A DNA stretch of 49,408 nt from the IMG/VR virus record IMGVR_UViG_3300020000_000021, positions 1 through 49,408 of that record; one strand, 5' to 3'. The notes under the pieces were generated by a model. That model was not told the origin of the DNA. It saw nothing but the letters and a program-made list of their open reading frames with translations, and made no database searches. This stretch comes from a virus. The position numbers and the translations under genes were made by a program. Of the stretch, positions 13,689 to 23,123 are shown in pieces. How positions within the stretch are numbered: position 1 is the first letter of the stretch; every line of letters begins with the position of its first letter.

Positions 13689-13881
13689 ACTCCTAGTAGA
13701 GTATCAGAAAAAGCGTGATGAAGTCTTTATCCTCATCATGCTAAACCTCAACGCACTAGCAAACAACCCTGTTCACATAGTAAGCAAAGTAGACTACGAC
13801 CGATTCTGGGATGCTGCCAAGGGGATCGAAAAATACCGCGAAATTGCGGACCAAGCTGTACTAGCGCTCTCTCAGGAGTAA
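13651..13881 (+). CDS. Hypothetical protein directly before the polymerase, 76 aa
   Basis: The start at 13651 follows GGAG. The protein is helical, with a Lys/Glu-rich first half and conserved-looking aromatic residues (D-R-F-W-D-A-A). It ends 4 bases before the polymerase start. No family recognised. Confidence 0.6.
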   Translation: MESLPAVKKTKAELLVEYQKKRDEVFILIMLNLNALANNPVHIVSKVDYDRFWDAAKGIEKYREIADQAVLALSQE

Positions 13882-13884
13882 GTC

Positions 13885-15375
13885 ATGCAGCATGTTATAA
13901 CCAGCACGTATCTACACAATCTGCAATGGGTGTACCACAAAATCGACAACCGCGGAATATGCATCAACCGCGACGAGATGCAAATTGCGAAGGTATATGT
14001 AGATGAAGAAATCAATAGAAATTGTGCGATTGCCAGCGCGCAGTGGGGCTGTACGGTTTTTATCGGAGCAGCGAACGCACCCGCGATTGGCAAGGATAAT
14101 TCCGTTAACCTCAACGCAACGCAGGGAGAACGCGCCCTGCTTAAAAAACTCCAAGACATAGGCTACGAAGTTCCGAAGATTACGAAACGCAACGAGGAAG
14201 GAGATTATGAACAAAAGTTTAGTACGGGTGAGCTATCACTCCAAAAAATGCTGGTGGCTGACCAATTCAACTTTCGAGCTAGCAAAGGTGGCGATCCAGC
14301 TATTCGTGCAGTCTTGGCTGTTCGCGAACTGGGAAAACTCAAATCCAGTTACTTTAACTGTCGCTATTACACGGATACAAAAGATCAAACCTACTATCTC
14401 ACAAACTATAATGTCGCTGGAACTTTACCCGGCAGGCGCTCTAGTAGAAAACACACGTTTGGCTTCGGCAATAACGCACAAAATTTCCCAAAACATGGAA
14501 GACTTGCAAAAGTCTTTCGGCGTTGTCTCGTAGCACGCCCCGGTAACATTCTATTATTCGTCGATCTCAAATCTGCCGACGAATGGAGCGTAAGCGCGCT
14601 CTCACAAAACATGGTAGCCTTGCGGGAACTGGAAACTGGCGTAGACAGACATACAAATTTCGCTTCGGCGATATTCGGGATACCACTAAATGCAAAAACA
14701 AAAACCGAGTGGAAAGAGAGTATCGAAAGATACCTTGGTAAGAAAGTTCGACACGGTAATAATTATGGAATGCGTGGACCAAGAATGTCCGACAGTCTTG
14801 CTCAGGAGGCTCATTCTATCCCACCGGCTCAATGTCAGTTTCTACTTGACCGTGCAGATGCAATTGAACCAATGGTTAAGCAAATATTCCACAAGTACGT
14901 CACGGATACGGTTAACCGCACACGTTTACTTAAGACACCGTTCAAAAGGGAAAGACAATTCATTGGGTTGAGGCCGAATGATGCTAATTCTAAGATTTTT
15001 AACGAAGCTTTTGCTTACATACCCGCTAGTGTCACTGCCGACGACAATGGTTTTGCTCTTTTTTTCATGGAAACTGAGAGCATCTTGGATTTGGCTGACC
15101 GTTTTCTTATCCATGAGTGCCATGACTCTCTCGGTTTTGATATACCAGTTGATTATGATAATATTGCTCGTTTATGCGAGCAGTTGAATCGTGCGTACAG
15201 TATCCTAGTACGTTTTGACAATGGTATTGAATTCGTGATCCCAGTAGAGTTCGAGATGGGCTTTAACTTTGCTGATACTAAAACTCTACGGAGCCTTGAC
15301 ACCGCTTCTATCAAACTTCTAGTAGAAGAACTCCAAGCAGAAGAATATAAAACGATCGAGCAGATCGTAGCATAA
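13885..15375 (+). CDS. DNA polymerase I part 2: family-A polymerase domain, 496 aa
   Basis: The first 30 residues (D-N-R-G-I-C-I-N-R-D) match the family-A region just after the exonuclease. Residues 177-203 contain the R-R-S-S and N-A-Q-N-F-P elements. Motif A is F-V-D227-L-K-S-A-D232, motif B K-K-V-R-H290-G-N-N-Y294-G, motif C I-H-E-C-H413-D414-S415. The aspartates at 227 and 414 would bind metal, and Tyr294 stands where Klenow has Phe762. Three substitutions against E. coli Pol I stand out: Asp for Glu710, His for Lys758 and Ser for Glu883. The exonuclease half is 1.16 kb upstream. Confidence 0.85.
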   Translation: MQHVITSTYLHNLQWVYHKIDNRGICINRDEMQIAKVYVDEEINRNCAIASAQWGCTVFIGAANAPAIGKDNSVNLNATQGERALLKKLQDIGYEVPKITKRNEEGDYEQKFSTGELSLQKMLVADQFNFRASKGGDPAIRAVLAVRELGKLKSSYFNCRYYTDTKDQTYYLTNYNVAGTLPGRRSSRKHTFGFGNNAQNFPKHGRLAKVFRRCLVARPGNILLFVDLKSADEWSVSALSQNMVALRELETGVDRHTNFASAIFGIPLNAKTKTEWKESIERYLGKKVRHGNNYGMRGPRMSDSLAQEAHSIPPAQCQFLLDRADAIEPMVKQIFHKYVTDTVNRTRLLKTPFKRERQFIGLRPNDANSKIFNEAFAYIPASVTADDNGFALFFMETESILDLADRFLIHECHDSLGFDIPVDYDNIARLCEQLNRAYSILVRFDNGIEFVIPVEFEMGFNFADTKTLRSLDTASIKLLVEELQAEEYKTIEQIVA

Positions 15376-15383
15376 GAGGTAGC

Positions 15384-16658
15384 ATGGCACGATTGTTGAG
15401 TAAAAATTGGATCGTGGCACACTCGGAGGAGGTAGACCCTATCTCCGAGGCACCCAAACAATTCAACGTCTGGGCTGCTATCTCGGTTGTTGCTGCGACT
15501 CTAAAGAACCATGTGTATGTAAAGTACGGGACGTTTACAATTTATCCTAACTCCTACATTATCCTTACTGGTCCTCCGGGCGTAGGAAAAGGAACAGCTA
15601 TTCATCCTGTGTGGGCTTATCCTAAGAAACTCAACTTAGTAAACGTAATCAGTGACCGTATCACCGCACCGAAGATTATCGAACGCCTAGCTAGCGGGTT
15701 CGCAGGGCAGGTACAGATTCATCCAACCTCAAACGGCAACGGCCTACATTCTCCCGGTCCTATTACTATGGCCAAAGACGGTAGTGCTACACTCATCGCA
15801 ACAGAACTTTCAACCTTGCTTAGCAGCAGCGATTGGATGATGACATTTCTCTGCGACGCTTGGGATAGGGGGGAGTATTACTACGATACAAAAAACAGCG
15901 GAAGTAGTACTGTTAAGGACATGTGTTGCTCTCTTATCGGAGCTTGTGTCCCCGATTATATTAGAAAAATTAACAAAACCGCAACTAGCGACATTAATGC
16001 GGGTTTTACAGCACGCGCAATTTTTGTGTATGCAGAGGAGAAGTCAAAGAATCTCCTCTGGCCTGTAAGTACGGAGGGAACGCCTCGTGGGATTGAGATG
16101 GATCATAAGTTTAGCGAAGACTTGAAACAAATCTCGCAGTTAAAAGGAGAAATGACATTCGACGATAGCGCTAGGCTTGAGTTTCGTAAGTTCAAACAAA
16201 GCTCCTACCTTAAGCCCCACGAATCAGACACTGACGTTATACTACACTTCAAATCACGTATGCACGTACACGTACTCAAACTTGCAACGGTGTTCTCATG
16301 TGCGAGTAGGGATTCTCTCGTTGTAACCTACGAAGACATGGCAAGCGCAATCCTGTGCTTACGCGACGTGATGAAAAATCTCGACCGGGCTTTCCGAGGA
16401 TTAGGAGATTCAGAACTTGCCGAATCCACTGCTAGAGTGCAAACTTTCATTGAGCATAAAGGGATCACGACTCGCAATGAGATTCTATCAGGATGTCACC
16501 GATACGTCACAGGTGAAAATCTCGATAGAATCCTTGCCTTGCTGGTTAACATACAATTCTGCACTGGTCGCAGTCAAGGCGGCAAATACATCTACACTCA
16601 TGTCGGAAGCAAGCCACAAGTTGCTATTACAAATTCAACAGTTATTACAAGTAAGTGA
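15384..16658 (+). CDS. DUF3987-type replicative ATPase (helicase/primase-associated), 424 aa
   Basis: The N-terminus F-N-V-W-A-A-I-S-V-V-A-A-T-L and Walker A G-P-P-G-V-G-K-G-T (63-71) are typical of DUF3987 ATPases; A-T-L-I-A-T-E-L (about 133) is the likely Walker B. The family is usually encoded with replication genes and treated as a helicase. No Toprim or zinc-type primase domain is visible, and I see no other helicase in the window, so this is the best candidate for the replicative helicase. It is co-transcribed with the polymerase. Confidence 0.75.
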   Translation: MARLLSKNWIVAHSEEVDPISEAPKQFNVWAAISVVAATLKNHVYVKYGTFTIYPNSYIILTGPPGVGKGTAIHPVWAYPKKLNLVNVISDRITAPKIIERLASGFAGQVQIHPTSNGNGLHSPGPITMAKDGSATLIATELSTLLSSSDWMMTFLCDAWDRGEYYYDTKNSGSSTVKDMCCSLIGACVPDYIRKINKTATSDINAGFTARAIFVYAEEKSKNLLWPVSTEGTPRGIEMDHKFSEDLKQISQLKGEMTFDDSARLEFRKFKQSSYLKPHESDTDVILHFKSRMHVHVLKLATVFSCASRDSLVVTYEDMASAILCLRDVMKNLDRAFRGLGDSELAESTARVQTFIEHKGITTRNEILSGCHRYVTGENLDRILALLVNIQFCTGRSQGGKYIYTHVGSKPQVAITNSTVITSK

Positions 16659-16666
16659 GGACACCG

Positions 16667-17257
16667 ATGTATCCAAAGATAATCGCTGAGGCATTAGCAG
16701 CCGAAGAAAAAAACAGCGGCTCTGTCGAGATCGACGAGTCAAACTTAGTAAAAATCGACGACTTAGATTTCCAATTTCTAGCCGTCGCAGATAAGATCAT
16801 TATTTCGATCGACGATTACAGGAGCGGCTTTGAGTGCGAAAAATGCAAAGGAACAGCAAAAGTCGAAATTGTATGCTCTTGCGTTACCGCAGATAGACCC
16901 GGCTATAAAAATCGCTTTAACGAACCTTGCGAAGAGTGTGGAGGAGATTACGGGAGCAAAACCAGAAGTGTGGAATGTCCATCATGTCAAGGAAAGGGCG
17001 CTCTTATCGTTATCCCCCAGACCGCTAAAGTTTTACCCTCTACGGGAACAATCACAAGCGTTGGGGAAACTTGTAAACTCCTTAGCTCCCGTGTTGGTAA
17101 TAGAATTGTGTTTTCACCTCATACAGGTACAATGCTGCCGCTTAAAGGCAATGTCAGGCTCAAAATCATGCGAGAGCACGAAATTCTCTGCCAAGTCTTC
17201 GGAGAAGGACACACTAGCAAATTCATAGACTACGACGTGAAGTTTAGCGAGATGTAA
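16667..17257 (+). CDS. GroES-like co-chaperonin with an inserted DnaJ-type zinc module, 196 aa
   Basis: Residues 36-48 (A-D-K-I-I-I-S-I) and 111-182 follow the GroES beta-barrel. G-A-L-I-V-I-P (GroES G-G-I-V-L-T), G-T-I-T-S-V-G, R-V-G-N-R-I-V-F-S-P-H-T-G and V-R-L-K-I-M-R-E-H-E-I-L match in order. GroES has a mobile GroEL-binding loop between strands one and two; here about 60 residues replace it, with four Cys pairs: C57-x2-C60-x-G, C70-x-C72, C88-x2-C91-x-G and C104-x2-C107-x-G-x-G. The last three-part pattern is the DnaJ zinc-finger type. The N-terminal 30 residues are acidic. It is the last gene of the early strand, before a terminator. It might serve as a co-chaperone for GroEL and for DnaK substrates. 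ATG at 16667 is chosen over the GTG at 16655. Confidence 0.72.
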   Translation: MYPKIIAEALAAEEKNSGSVEIDESNLVKIDDLDFQFLAVADKIIISIDDYRSGFECEKCKGTAKVEIVCSCVTADRPGYKNRFNEPCEECGGDYGSKTRSVECPSCQGKGALIVIPQTAKVLPSTGTITSVGETCKLLSSRVGNRIVFSPHTGTMLPLKGNVRLKIMREHEILCQVFGEGHTSKFIDYDVKFSEM

Positions 17258-17274
17258 TCAACGCTACAAAAAAC

Positions 17275-17306
17275 AAAGCCCCCTAGTGTTTAGGGGGCTT
17301 TTTATT
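17275..17306. terminator. Bidirectional terminator between early and late halves
   Basis: AAAGCCCCCT (17275-17284) pairs with AGGGGGCTTT (17292-17301) around AGTGTTT. The plus strand continues into TTTTTATTT, and on the minus strand the stem runs into a T-rich stretch from the A-run at 17268-17277. It ends the plus-strand replication operon and the minus-strand tail operon, which converge here. Confidence 0.9.
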
Positions 17307-17330
17307 TGTCCAGTACTACAAGGCAACTCT

Positions 17331-20300
17331 CTAGTATCTACTGCAACTTATCGAATACTGGAGGCCCGAGGTAACAGCGTGAAAGACCGTGATTACATCC
17401 GTCGCCGCTGTGTAGTAGGGTACTGAAGCTGCCGCTGCGGTTGAGTTCTTAGGAGTGATCTGGCAGTGGCTAGCGGATGTAACGCCCATTGACGAACCTG
17501 ATCCTAAAATCCCTCCCATCGTAACGTTGTCCGAAGCTGCCGCGGTAGTAGTAAGGTTTGCTGTCAAAGGCCGCTCAGGATCGCCGTATATAGTAGCACC
17601 TACTCCTGAAGAAGCCTCGTCGTATACAGTATCCACGGATCTCAGCCTAAAATTAGTCACCGTGGTAAACTGCGCCAGAGTTCCAGTTTTTACTCCGCTG
17701 CCGCATTGCACGCAATAGGCGTCAGAGAATACATTTTGGAATGTGTTAGAGGAAGAGTCACCGTGTACGTACCCACCGTATACAGATGGCCTGGTTCCGT
17801 TAGCTGGACTGGTGGTATTAGCTGCGAACGCCCCTGTATTCTCGCACAGACCGTTTACCAAATTATTATGCCCATTCTCAATATCCCAGCACAGGACATA
17901 ATTATTCGACGCAACGTCCCACTTGATAGTATCAGTGAACGCTCCCATATGTACAGCGATGCTGTTAGGAAGCCGCGTGCCAGTCTCAGCCGCATAGCCC
18001 CCTATAAACCACATTCTAGAATTACCCACGCTACCACTAGACCCCCCGATGAAAAACGCAGGGAACTTCGTGTTAGCAGAATAATTGTTGAAGAACGTAG
18101 AGTATTGGTTAAAATTACCACTAGGATTAGCCGTAGAGATCGGATCGAAAAGTCGTCCGAACCCGTTGTACGAAAGCGCGTACGATGCCGTAGCGTTTGT
18201 AGAGCCTTGATAATTCGTTGTGAGTGAAAGCGAAGTGGCGCTGTTAAACGTCTGAACTTCCTGCGGCAAGCCATTGATCCATAAAATTCCTGGGACCATA
18301 CCGCTCGTAAACGTCGTGCCGCTTCCTGTTACAGTCTTGCTACCATTAGTAACACTAACCGTACCAGTCGAATAGTCCTTTCCGTTCAACTCCTGAAATC
18401 CTACGTTATACTCCTTAGATCCACTAACCGTCTTATAATGAATCGCGGAGTGTACTGCACCCGTGCCGCTGGTGTCAGAAAACTGGCAATTCGAGATTAG
18501 TGGCCCTTGGATCTTCGAGGACGAAAAGTCGAACGTAAGAATATCAATCGTTGTACTAGCCTGAATCGCAGTCATAGAATCACCCTGGCCAGATGCGTTG
18601 CCCTCGCACAGGATAGCTACGTTATTCACGTTAGTAGTGCCGCTGTATACTACAGGAGTCGTGACTTTATACCGACCCGCCGGAAAACACAACGCCGGTG
18701 AGCCTTGTCCTGGACTTGTAGCATCTAGCGTAGCGACGATATTATTCCACTTTGCTCCTACATCTGTAGCACCGGTGTTATCTAGATTATTCGCTCCAAA
18801 CGAAGTAGTGACGTTAGAGCAAACCCCAGCCGCCGTAGCTACGGCATAGTTTGGTACGTTGAGTACGCCCGCTGCAACCGTAGCAGGACCACTTGTGCCG
18901 CTAGTAGTAATACTGGTAATAAACGTCGAAGGCACTCCACCGTCTACATCATCCCAGCCATTAGTATCCGCGACTTTCATATGCCCGGCAGGAATAGTAG
19001 CGGTTTGACCTACAACAAACTTCTTACCAGTGTTGTTGTCGTTAAACACAGGACGGAAGGTACTAAAATCCGCCCATTGACTAAGCCAAGCGCCTCCTAC
19101 CTGATCCCGCATAGCAGTCATACGTAAACCCGCCACCGAAGTCACAGTCTGTGTGTTACAAACCGTACCGTCGCCCGGTAGGAACGTAGAACCCGTAGTA
19201 TCATTCATACTCAAACTCTGGCCCGTGGTAAGTGTACCGATATACCCCTGTGTCGCATAACCTCCCTGACGGCACATTTGTACTTTATACGCCCCAGGAA
19301 CAGCTCCGGTGACTACGTTGTAGAAATTCGAACCTGTAGGAGTCACAGGCGCTATCGCAGTATTCACCACTGGCGTACAGCCAATCAGCAAACCTGCGAG
19401 ATCGAAATAGCAACCATAGTACGAAGTACTAATCGAACCTGCTGCGCCTGTGAGATTGAGCGTAGGAGCGAGCGCGTACGGCTGTAACTGAGTTAGGTTG
19501 ACAAACTGCCCTGCGTGGGTATTAGCTGTGAAGGCTCCGTTAGAACTTCCTGCGGGAGTAGAACCTACACTAAGGCTATCTACACCAAGACGATACAAGC
19601 CTCCATCGTTAGCCGTCCATGTATAGGAATTCGCGTTGTTTTGTCTGACACTGTTTCCTCCTACTGAAAATCCATTGTCAAGCGTGAAGTCGCCAAAACT
19701 GTTCATAGTCCAGTTGTGTGCACCACCGTTAACATAATAGATACAAGTCGAGGTCATACACACTGGCGCGCCTACGTTATTAAGCTTCCAATATACTGCA
19801 TTTGTCGAGTCCTGTGCCTCGAACAACGATGCTGCGTGAGATGCGGCTCCTCGTACGGTTAGCGGGACTGACGAAAGCGTGGGGCCTTGTAGTACAAGTG
19901 GTGCCAGTCCTGTGATACCTCCTGAAACATTCAACCCGCCTGTGACAGTAAGCCCTCCTGCTATAGTACCCCCGCCGGTAATACTCAACGTAGTCGCTAC
20001 TAGCTGCCCAGCTTTCAACTGCCCCGATACTGTGAGGTAGTCATAGTCTGGAATAATTGCTAGCGCTGCCAGTCTAAGATCAGTGCCGTTCGACGTAGCA
20101 TCTGTTCTCAGCCACGCTCCTTGACCTCCTAATGGGCAAGGAGCTCCTACTACAGTGGAGTTATACGAAAACTTAACCCACTGCCACGCACCGGTGAGTG
20201 CTACTCCCAGCACCGACCCAGCGTGCCCTGATTGGCAATCAAGGTAGTAGTTTTGCGTACCGCCTCCTGTGCCAGCCTTGACATATACCAGTACCGTACC

Positions 20301-23108
20301 AGTGCCTTTAGGGAATCTCTGGCCAATAGGAATTCCGACGTTACCATCATATCCCACTGGAGCTATAGCACCAGGGGCTGCTATCGGAACATACCGTCCA
20401 TACGGCAAAGCTGTAGCATCCAGCAACACCTGATTACTTGTAGTGCCAATCGTAGGATTGTTGTTCAAATCCTCCGGTAGCATTATCAGGTCTTCCTGAC
20501 TTTGAAACTGATCGCCACTGATAGCGCCGCGAACTAGGAAATCTGGCGAAATAGAATTCATAGCAGGCCGCGCCAGCAATACATTCTGGCTTCTATATCC
20601 ATACTGTGAGTGAATTGTTTTATACTGGTTATCGTAGCCAATACTAGCGTTTGGGGTATTAGCGATGACGTTCTCAGCCGTCTTAAAGTCATTCAGCGAG
20701 CCGTTGATTTGAATATTATTAAACGTAAAACCCTTAATATCGCTATACCAAGCACTCCAATCTGTAGGCCCAATGAGCGCGCTAGGAGCATTCATAAACC
20801 CATTCTTGAAATGATGCGAGTAGCCGTCGATCTCTGACATAGGACCGTAGCCTACAATAGCGCCGCCGCCGTCATTCCACTCTTGGTAGAAATTCTCCAC
20901 CCCCCACTCAGTCATCTCGGAGTTCTGGCAAGCACCGTAGACATGGCAAGGGTTACTATAGAGAGTGATTCCTATAGCCTGCTGCTGGGAAGAAGACCCC
21001 GCGTACATCGTGCTATTGCTTAGTACAGTGTTATGTCCTCCCAGATAGGTACTAAACGGCACCACGTTATTAAAATCGAAGCGATCAAAAACCATACCAT
21101 CGCTTGACTGTCCGAAGGTCTGAGGCGCATCCGTGTTAGTAAACGGCGGCGCCATCATGAAACCGTAGACCAGGAACCGGGATGCTACGTTGTGAATAGT
21201 ACCTGCGTAGAACGAACCTTGAATATAAATACCGCAGGAGTTATTGACCGGCCACGAAGTTACATTACCATACGAGGACAGGTAGAGATTATAAATCGAC
21301 CCGTGTTCGTACGGTACGCCTTGCTGCTGGTTTCCATCCCGCGCTGGGAAAACCATAGCGCAAGCTCCTACAGTCAAAGCAGGAATCCAATCAGTAACAT
21401 TAGCAGGCGCTAGTGGATTTACAGGCGTGACTGCGGTACTAATCGTATGCGTAGCTGCGGTTGAGACTTGACCAGCTAGTGTCTTTCCGCGTACTACATT
21501 AAGCAAGCAATACGGAGCCGCGCCGCAGCTTGTTTTGTCGATGCCGTGGTAGTAGATCCACTCGCTGTCTATCTTCAGCCAGCCAGTTGTTGCTACACCA
21601 AGGTGGTAGTTAGAAAGTGGGTCGCCAGCAAATCCTGTCACGCCAATAGAAGTAGCACCGGCGCTGATACCAGCGTATAGCGTTACAGCCGACCAGCCTG
21701 AGTAGTAGTTAGAATAGTCCGAACCTCCTAGCCCTTGCCTTCCCTGAGCTGCCCACGCTGCTTGTTTAGTAAGCGAGCCGAACGTATTAGCATCGTTCGC
21801 GCCATCTACCAGCAGAGTCATATCATGAAATGTCCCGCCATTCATGCAGCAGCGTCTAGCAGGACTATCCGCCTTGTCAGGCGCTCGAAAAATATCACTC
21901 GCACGGCCTCCTTTTAGCACAGTCTGAAACTGCGCCGTACCAGACTGTGACTCTCCTCTGAACTCCAGAGGCGTAGCGAATGACGTAGTACCAGAGGGCC
22001 AGATCAAAGGCATGATTGAGTAGCACTCGCCAATGCCGAAGCAGAACAGGTTGTCAAACTCCCAGTTTAGCGCTAGCTGCCCTTGCGGAGTATTATCATG
22101 CTGTACGAACGTACCCGTAGGAACGCTGGTAGAAGTAGGAGTCGCGAGCACGACTAGCCCGGCAGTACAGGATACAACAGCGCTAGTGAAATCCGCACCC
22201 GCTGGCCCTGCACCCGCGATAAACATATTACCTTTACCCGGCCCGTACGTACCGCACCCGCCATTAATATTCCCCGTCGTACCCACAGCCCAAGTGCCAT
22301 TCGTAGTAGTCGTAGCGCCACCGTCAGGATACACTCCCCAGGCAGCCGCGGGCATTCCTAGCGGAGTGCCTTGGATCGTAGTCGGAGTATCGAAAAACGG
22401 AGTGAAATAGGCAGAACTCGGCCCTACCGTACCACCACCGCTACTATATACAGGAATATTAAGCGCACTTCCTACTAACGTAGAAGGCCCGCTCGTACCC
22501 GTGGTAGTCAACGTAATCCCACCGCCGCCAATATTCGACCATGCTGTGCCACTCCACAACCGCATATTGCTGGTCGAGACATTATAGTACATCCCACCAG
22601 GACTCAACGGCGGTACGAGTTCTGCATCCGCATACCCGTAGGCATACGGCGCCGAAGCTACCGCAGTAAACCTCACTGGCGCTAGCGCATTAGTAGACGG
22701 CGTGATATTTAAACTCCCGCCCGAGACAGTAAGCGGTGGCGTGCTAGCGCAAGGTGAAGAAGCATTAGGGCAGAATTGAAACACCCACATACTCCCAGCT
22801 GGCGAGATCAGGCTGTTATTATACATCGCCTGAGTAAAAGCCGCGCTGCCATTAAGCGAACCTTTCCATTGCAGCTTCGTCTGATCTAGGGGCACGCCGT
22901 TTATATTATAAACCCCCAGGTTAGGATAAGAAGGATTGGCATAAAAAGTCGCTTGCCACGTACCGTTATTCCAGGTTTGGCCATCCGTATCCGAAGCAGT
23001 GGCAGTGACGGTAGTATTCTGCCCCTGAACCGGAGAGCAGAAAAGAATGAGCGTGGCAAGAACCACGCTCAGATATGTTGCAAGCTTTCTTAAATTCATC
23101 ATAGCCAT
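17331..23108 (-). CDS. Very large tail fibre/receptor-binding protein with signal-like N-terminus, 1925 aa
   Basis: The largest gene in the window, last of the late operon. Residues about 5-30 are a basic start, a hydrophobic run and a polar Q-N-T-T, just like a Sec signal peptide. Residues about 30-200 match the N-terminus of the neighbouring tail protein closely (T-W-N-N-G-T-W, P-V-R-F, Y-A-Y-G-Y-A-D, P-G-G-M-Y-Y-N). The middle has Gly/Thr-rich repeats that look like trimeric beta fibre, and the C-terminal part has a pectin-lyase-like parallel beta-helix (C-F-P-A-G-R-Y). It also has a short beta module of the kind found in phage tail proteins (V-T-N-G-S-K-T-V-T-G). Receptor binding or polysaccharide degradation is likely. 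A secreted fibre is unusual. Confidence 0.75.
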   Translation of the reverse strand: MAMMNLRKLATYLSVVLATLILFCSPVQGQNTTVTATASDTDGQTWNNGTWQATFYANPSYPNLGVYNINGVPLDQTKLQWKGSLNGSAAFTQAMYNNSLISPAGSMWVFQFCPNASSPCASTPPLTVSGGSLNITPSTNALAPVRFTAVASAPYAYGYADAELVPPLSPGGMYYNVSTSNMRLWSGTAWSNIGGGGITLTTTGTSGPSTLVGSALNIPVYSSGGGTVGPSSAYFTPFFDTPTTIQGTPLGMPAAAWGVYPDGGATTTTNGTWAVGTTGNINGGCGTYGPGKGNMFIAGAGPAGADFTSAVVSCTAGLVVLATPTSTSVPTGTFVQHDNTPQGQLALNWEFDNLFCFGIGECYSIMPLIWPSGTTSFATPLEFRGESQSGTAQFQTVLKGGRASDIFRAPDKADSPARRCCMNGGTFHDMTLLVDGANDANTFGSLTKQAAWAAQGRQGLGGSDYSNYYSGWSAVTLYAGISAGATSIGVTGFAGDPLSNYHLGVATTGWLKIDSEWIYYHGIDKTSCGAAPYCLLNVVRGKTLAGQVSTAATHTISTAVTPVNPLAPANVTDWIPALTVGACAMVFPARDGNQQQGVPYEHGSIYNLYLSSYGNVTSWPVNNSCGIYIQGSFYAGTIHNVASRFLVYGFMMAPPFTNTDAPQTFGQSSDGMVFDRFDFNNVVPFSTYLGGHNTVLSNSTMYAGSSSQQQAIGITLYSNPCHVYGACQNSEMTEWGVENFYQEWNDGGGAIVGYGPMSEIDGYSHHFKNGFMNAPSALIGPTDWSAWYSDIKGFTFNNIQINGSLNDFKTAENVIANTPNASIGYDNQYKTIHSQYGYRSQNVLLARPAMNSISPDFLVRGAISGDQFQSQEDLIMLPEDLNNNPTIGTTSNQVLLDATALPYGRYVPIAAPGAIAPVGYDGNVGIPIGQRFPKGTGTVLVYVKAGTGGGTQNYYLDCQSGHAGSVLGVALTGAWQWVKFSYNSTVVGAPCPLGGQGAWLRTDATSNGTDLRLAALAIIPDYDYLTVSGQLKAGQLVATTLSITGGGTIAGGLTVTGGLNVSGGITGLAPLVLQGPTLSSVPLTVRGAASHAASLFEAQDSTNAVYWKLNNVGAPVCMTSTCIYYVNGGAHNWTMNSFGDFTLDNGFSVGGNSVRQNNANSYTWTANDGGLYRLGVDSLSVGSTPAGSSNGAFTANTHAGQFVNLTQLQPYALAPTLNLTGAAGSISTSYYGCYFDLAGLLIGCTPVVNTAIAPVTPTGSNFYNVVTGAVPGAYKVQMCRQGGYATQGYIGTLTTGQSLSMNDTTGSTFLPGDGTVCNTQTVTSVAGLRMTAMRDQVGGAWLSQWADFSTFRPVFNDNNTGKKFVVGQTATIPAGHMKVADTNGWDDVDGGVPSTFITSITTSGTSGPATVAAGVLNVPNYAVATAAGVCSNVTTSFGANNLDNTGATDVGAKWNNIVATLDATSPGQGSPALCFPAGRYKVTTPVVYSGTTNVNNVAILCEGNASGQGDSMTAIQASTTIDILTFDFSSSKIQGPLISNCQFSDTSGTGAVHSAIHYKTVSGSKEYNVGFQELNGKDYSTGTVSVTNGSKTVTGSGTTFTSGMVPGILWINGLPQEVQTFNSATSLSLTTNYQGSTNATASYALSYNGFGRLFDPISTANPSGNFNQYSTFFNNYSANTKFPAFFIGGSSGSVGNSRMWFIGGYAAETGTRLPNSIAVHMGAFTDTIKWDVASNNYVLCWDIENGHNNLVNGLCENTGAFAANTTSPANGTRPSVYGGYVHGDSSSNTFQNVFSDAYCVQCGSGVKTGTLAQFTTVTNFRLRSVDTVYDEASSGVGATIYGDPERPLTANLTTTAAASDNVTMGGILGSGSSMGVTSASHCQITPKNSTAAAASVPYYTAATDVITVFHAVTSGLQYSISCSRY

Positions 23109-23123
23109 CCTAGAGTTGCCAGC

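Noticed and set aside
12702-13881. Group I intron or intein interrupting the polymerase gene
   Set aside because: The gap contains five in-order small genes with their own RBSs; both polymerase genes have normal start and stop codons and domain edges.
17455-22410. Plus-strand open frames inside the large tail gene
   Set aside because: They are shadows of the minus-strand coding sequence, with no RBS or ordered spacing.
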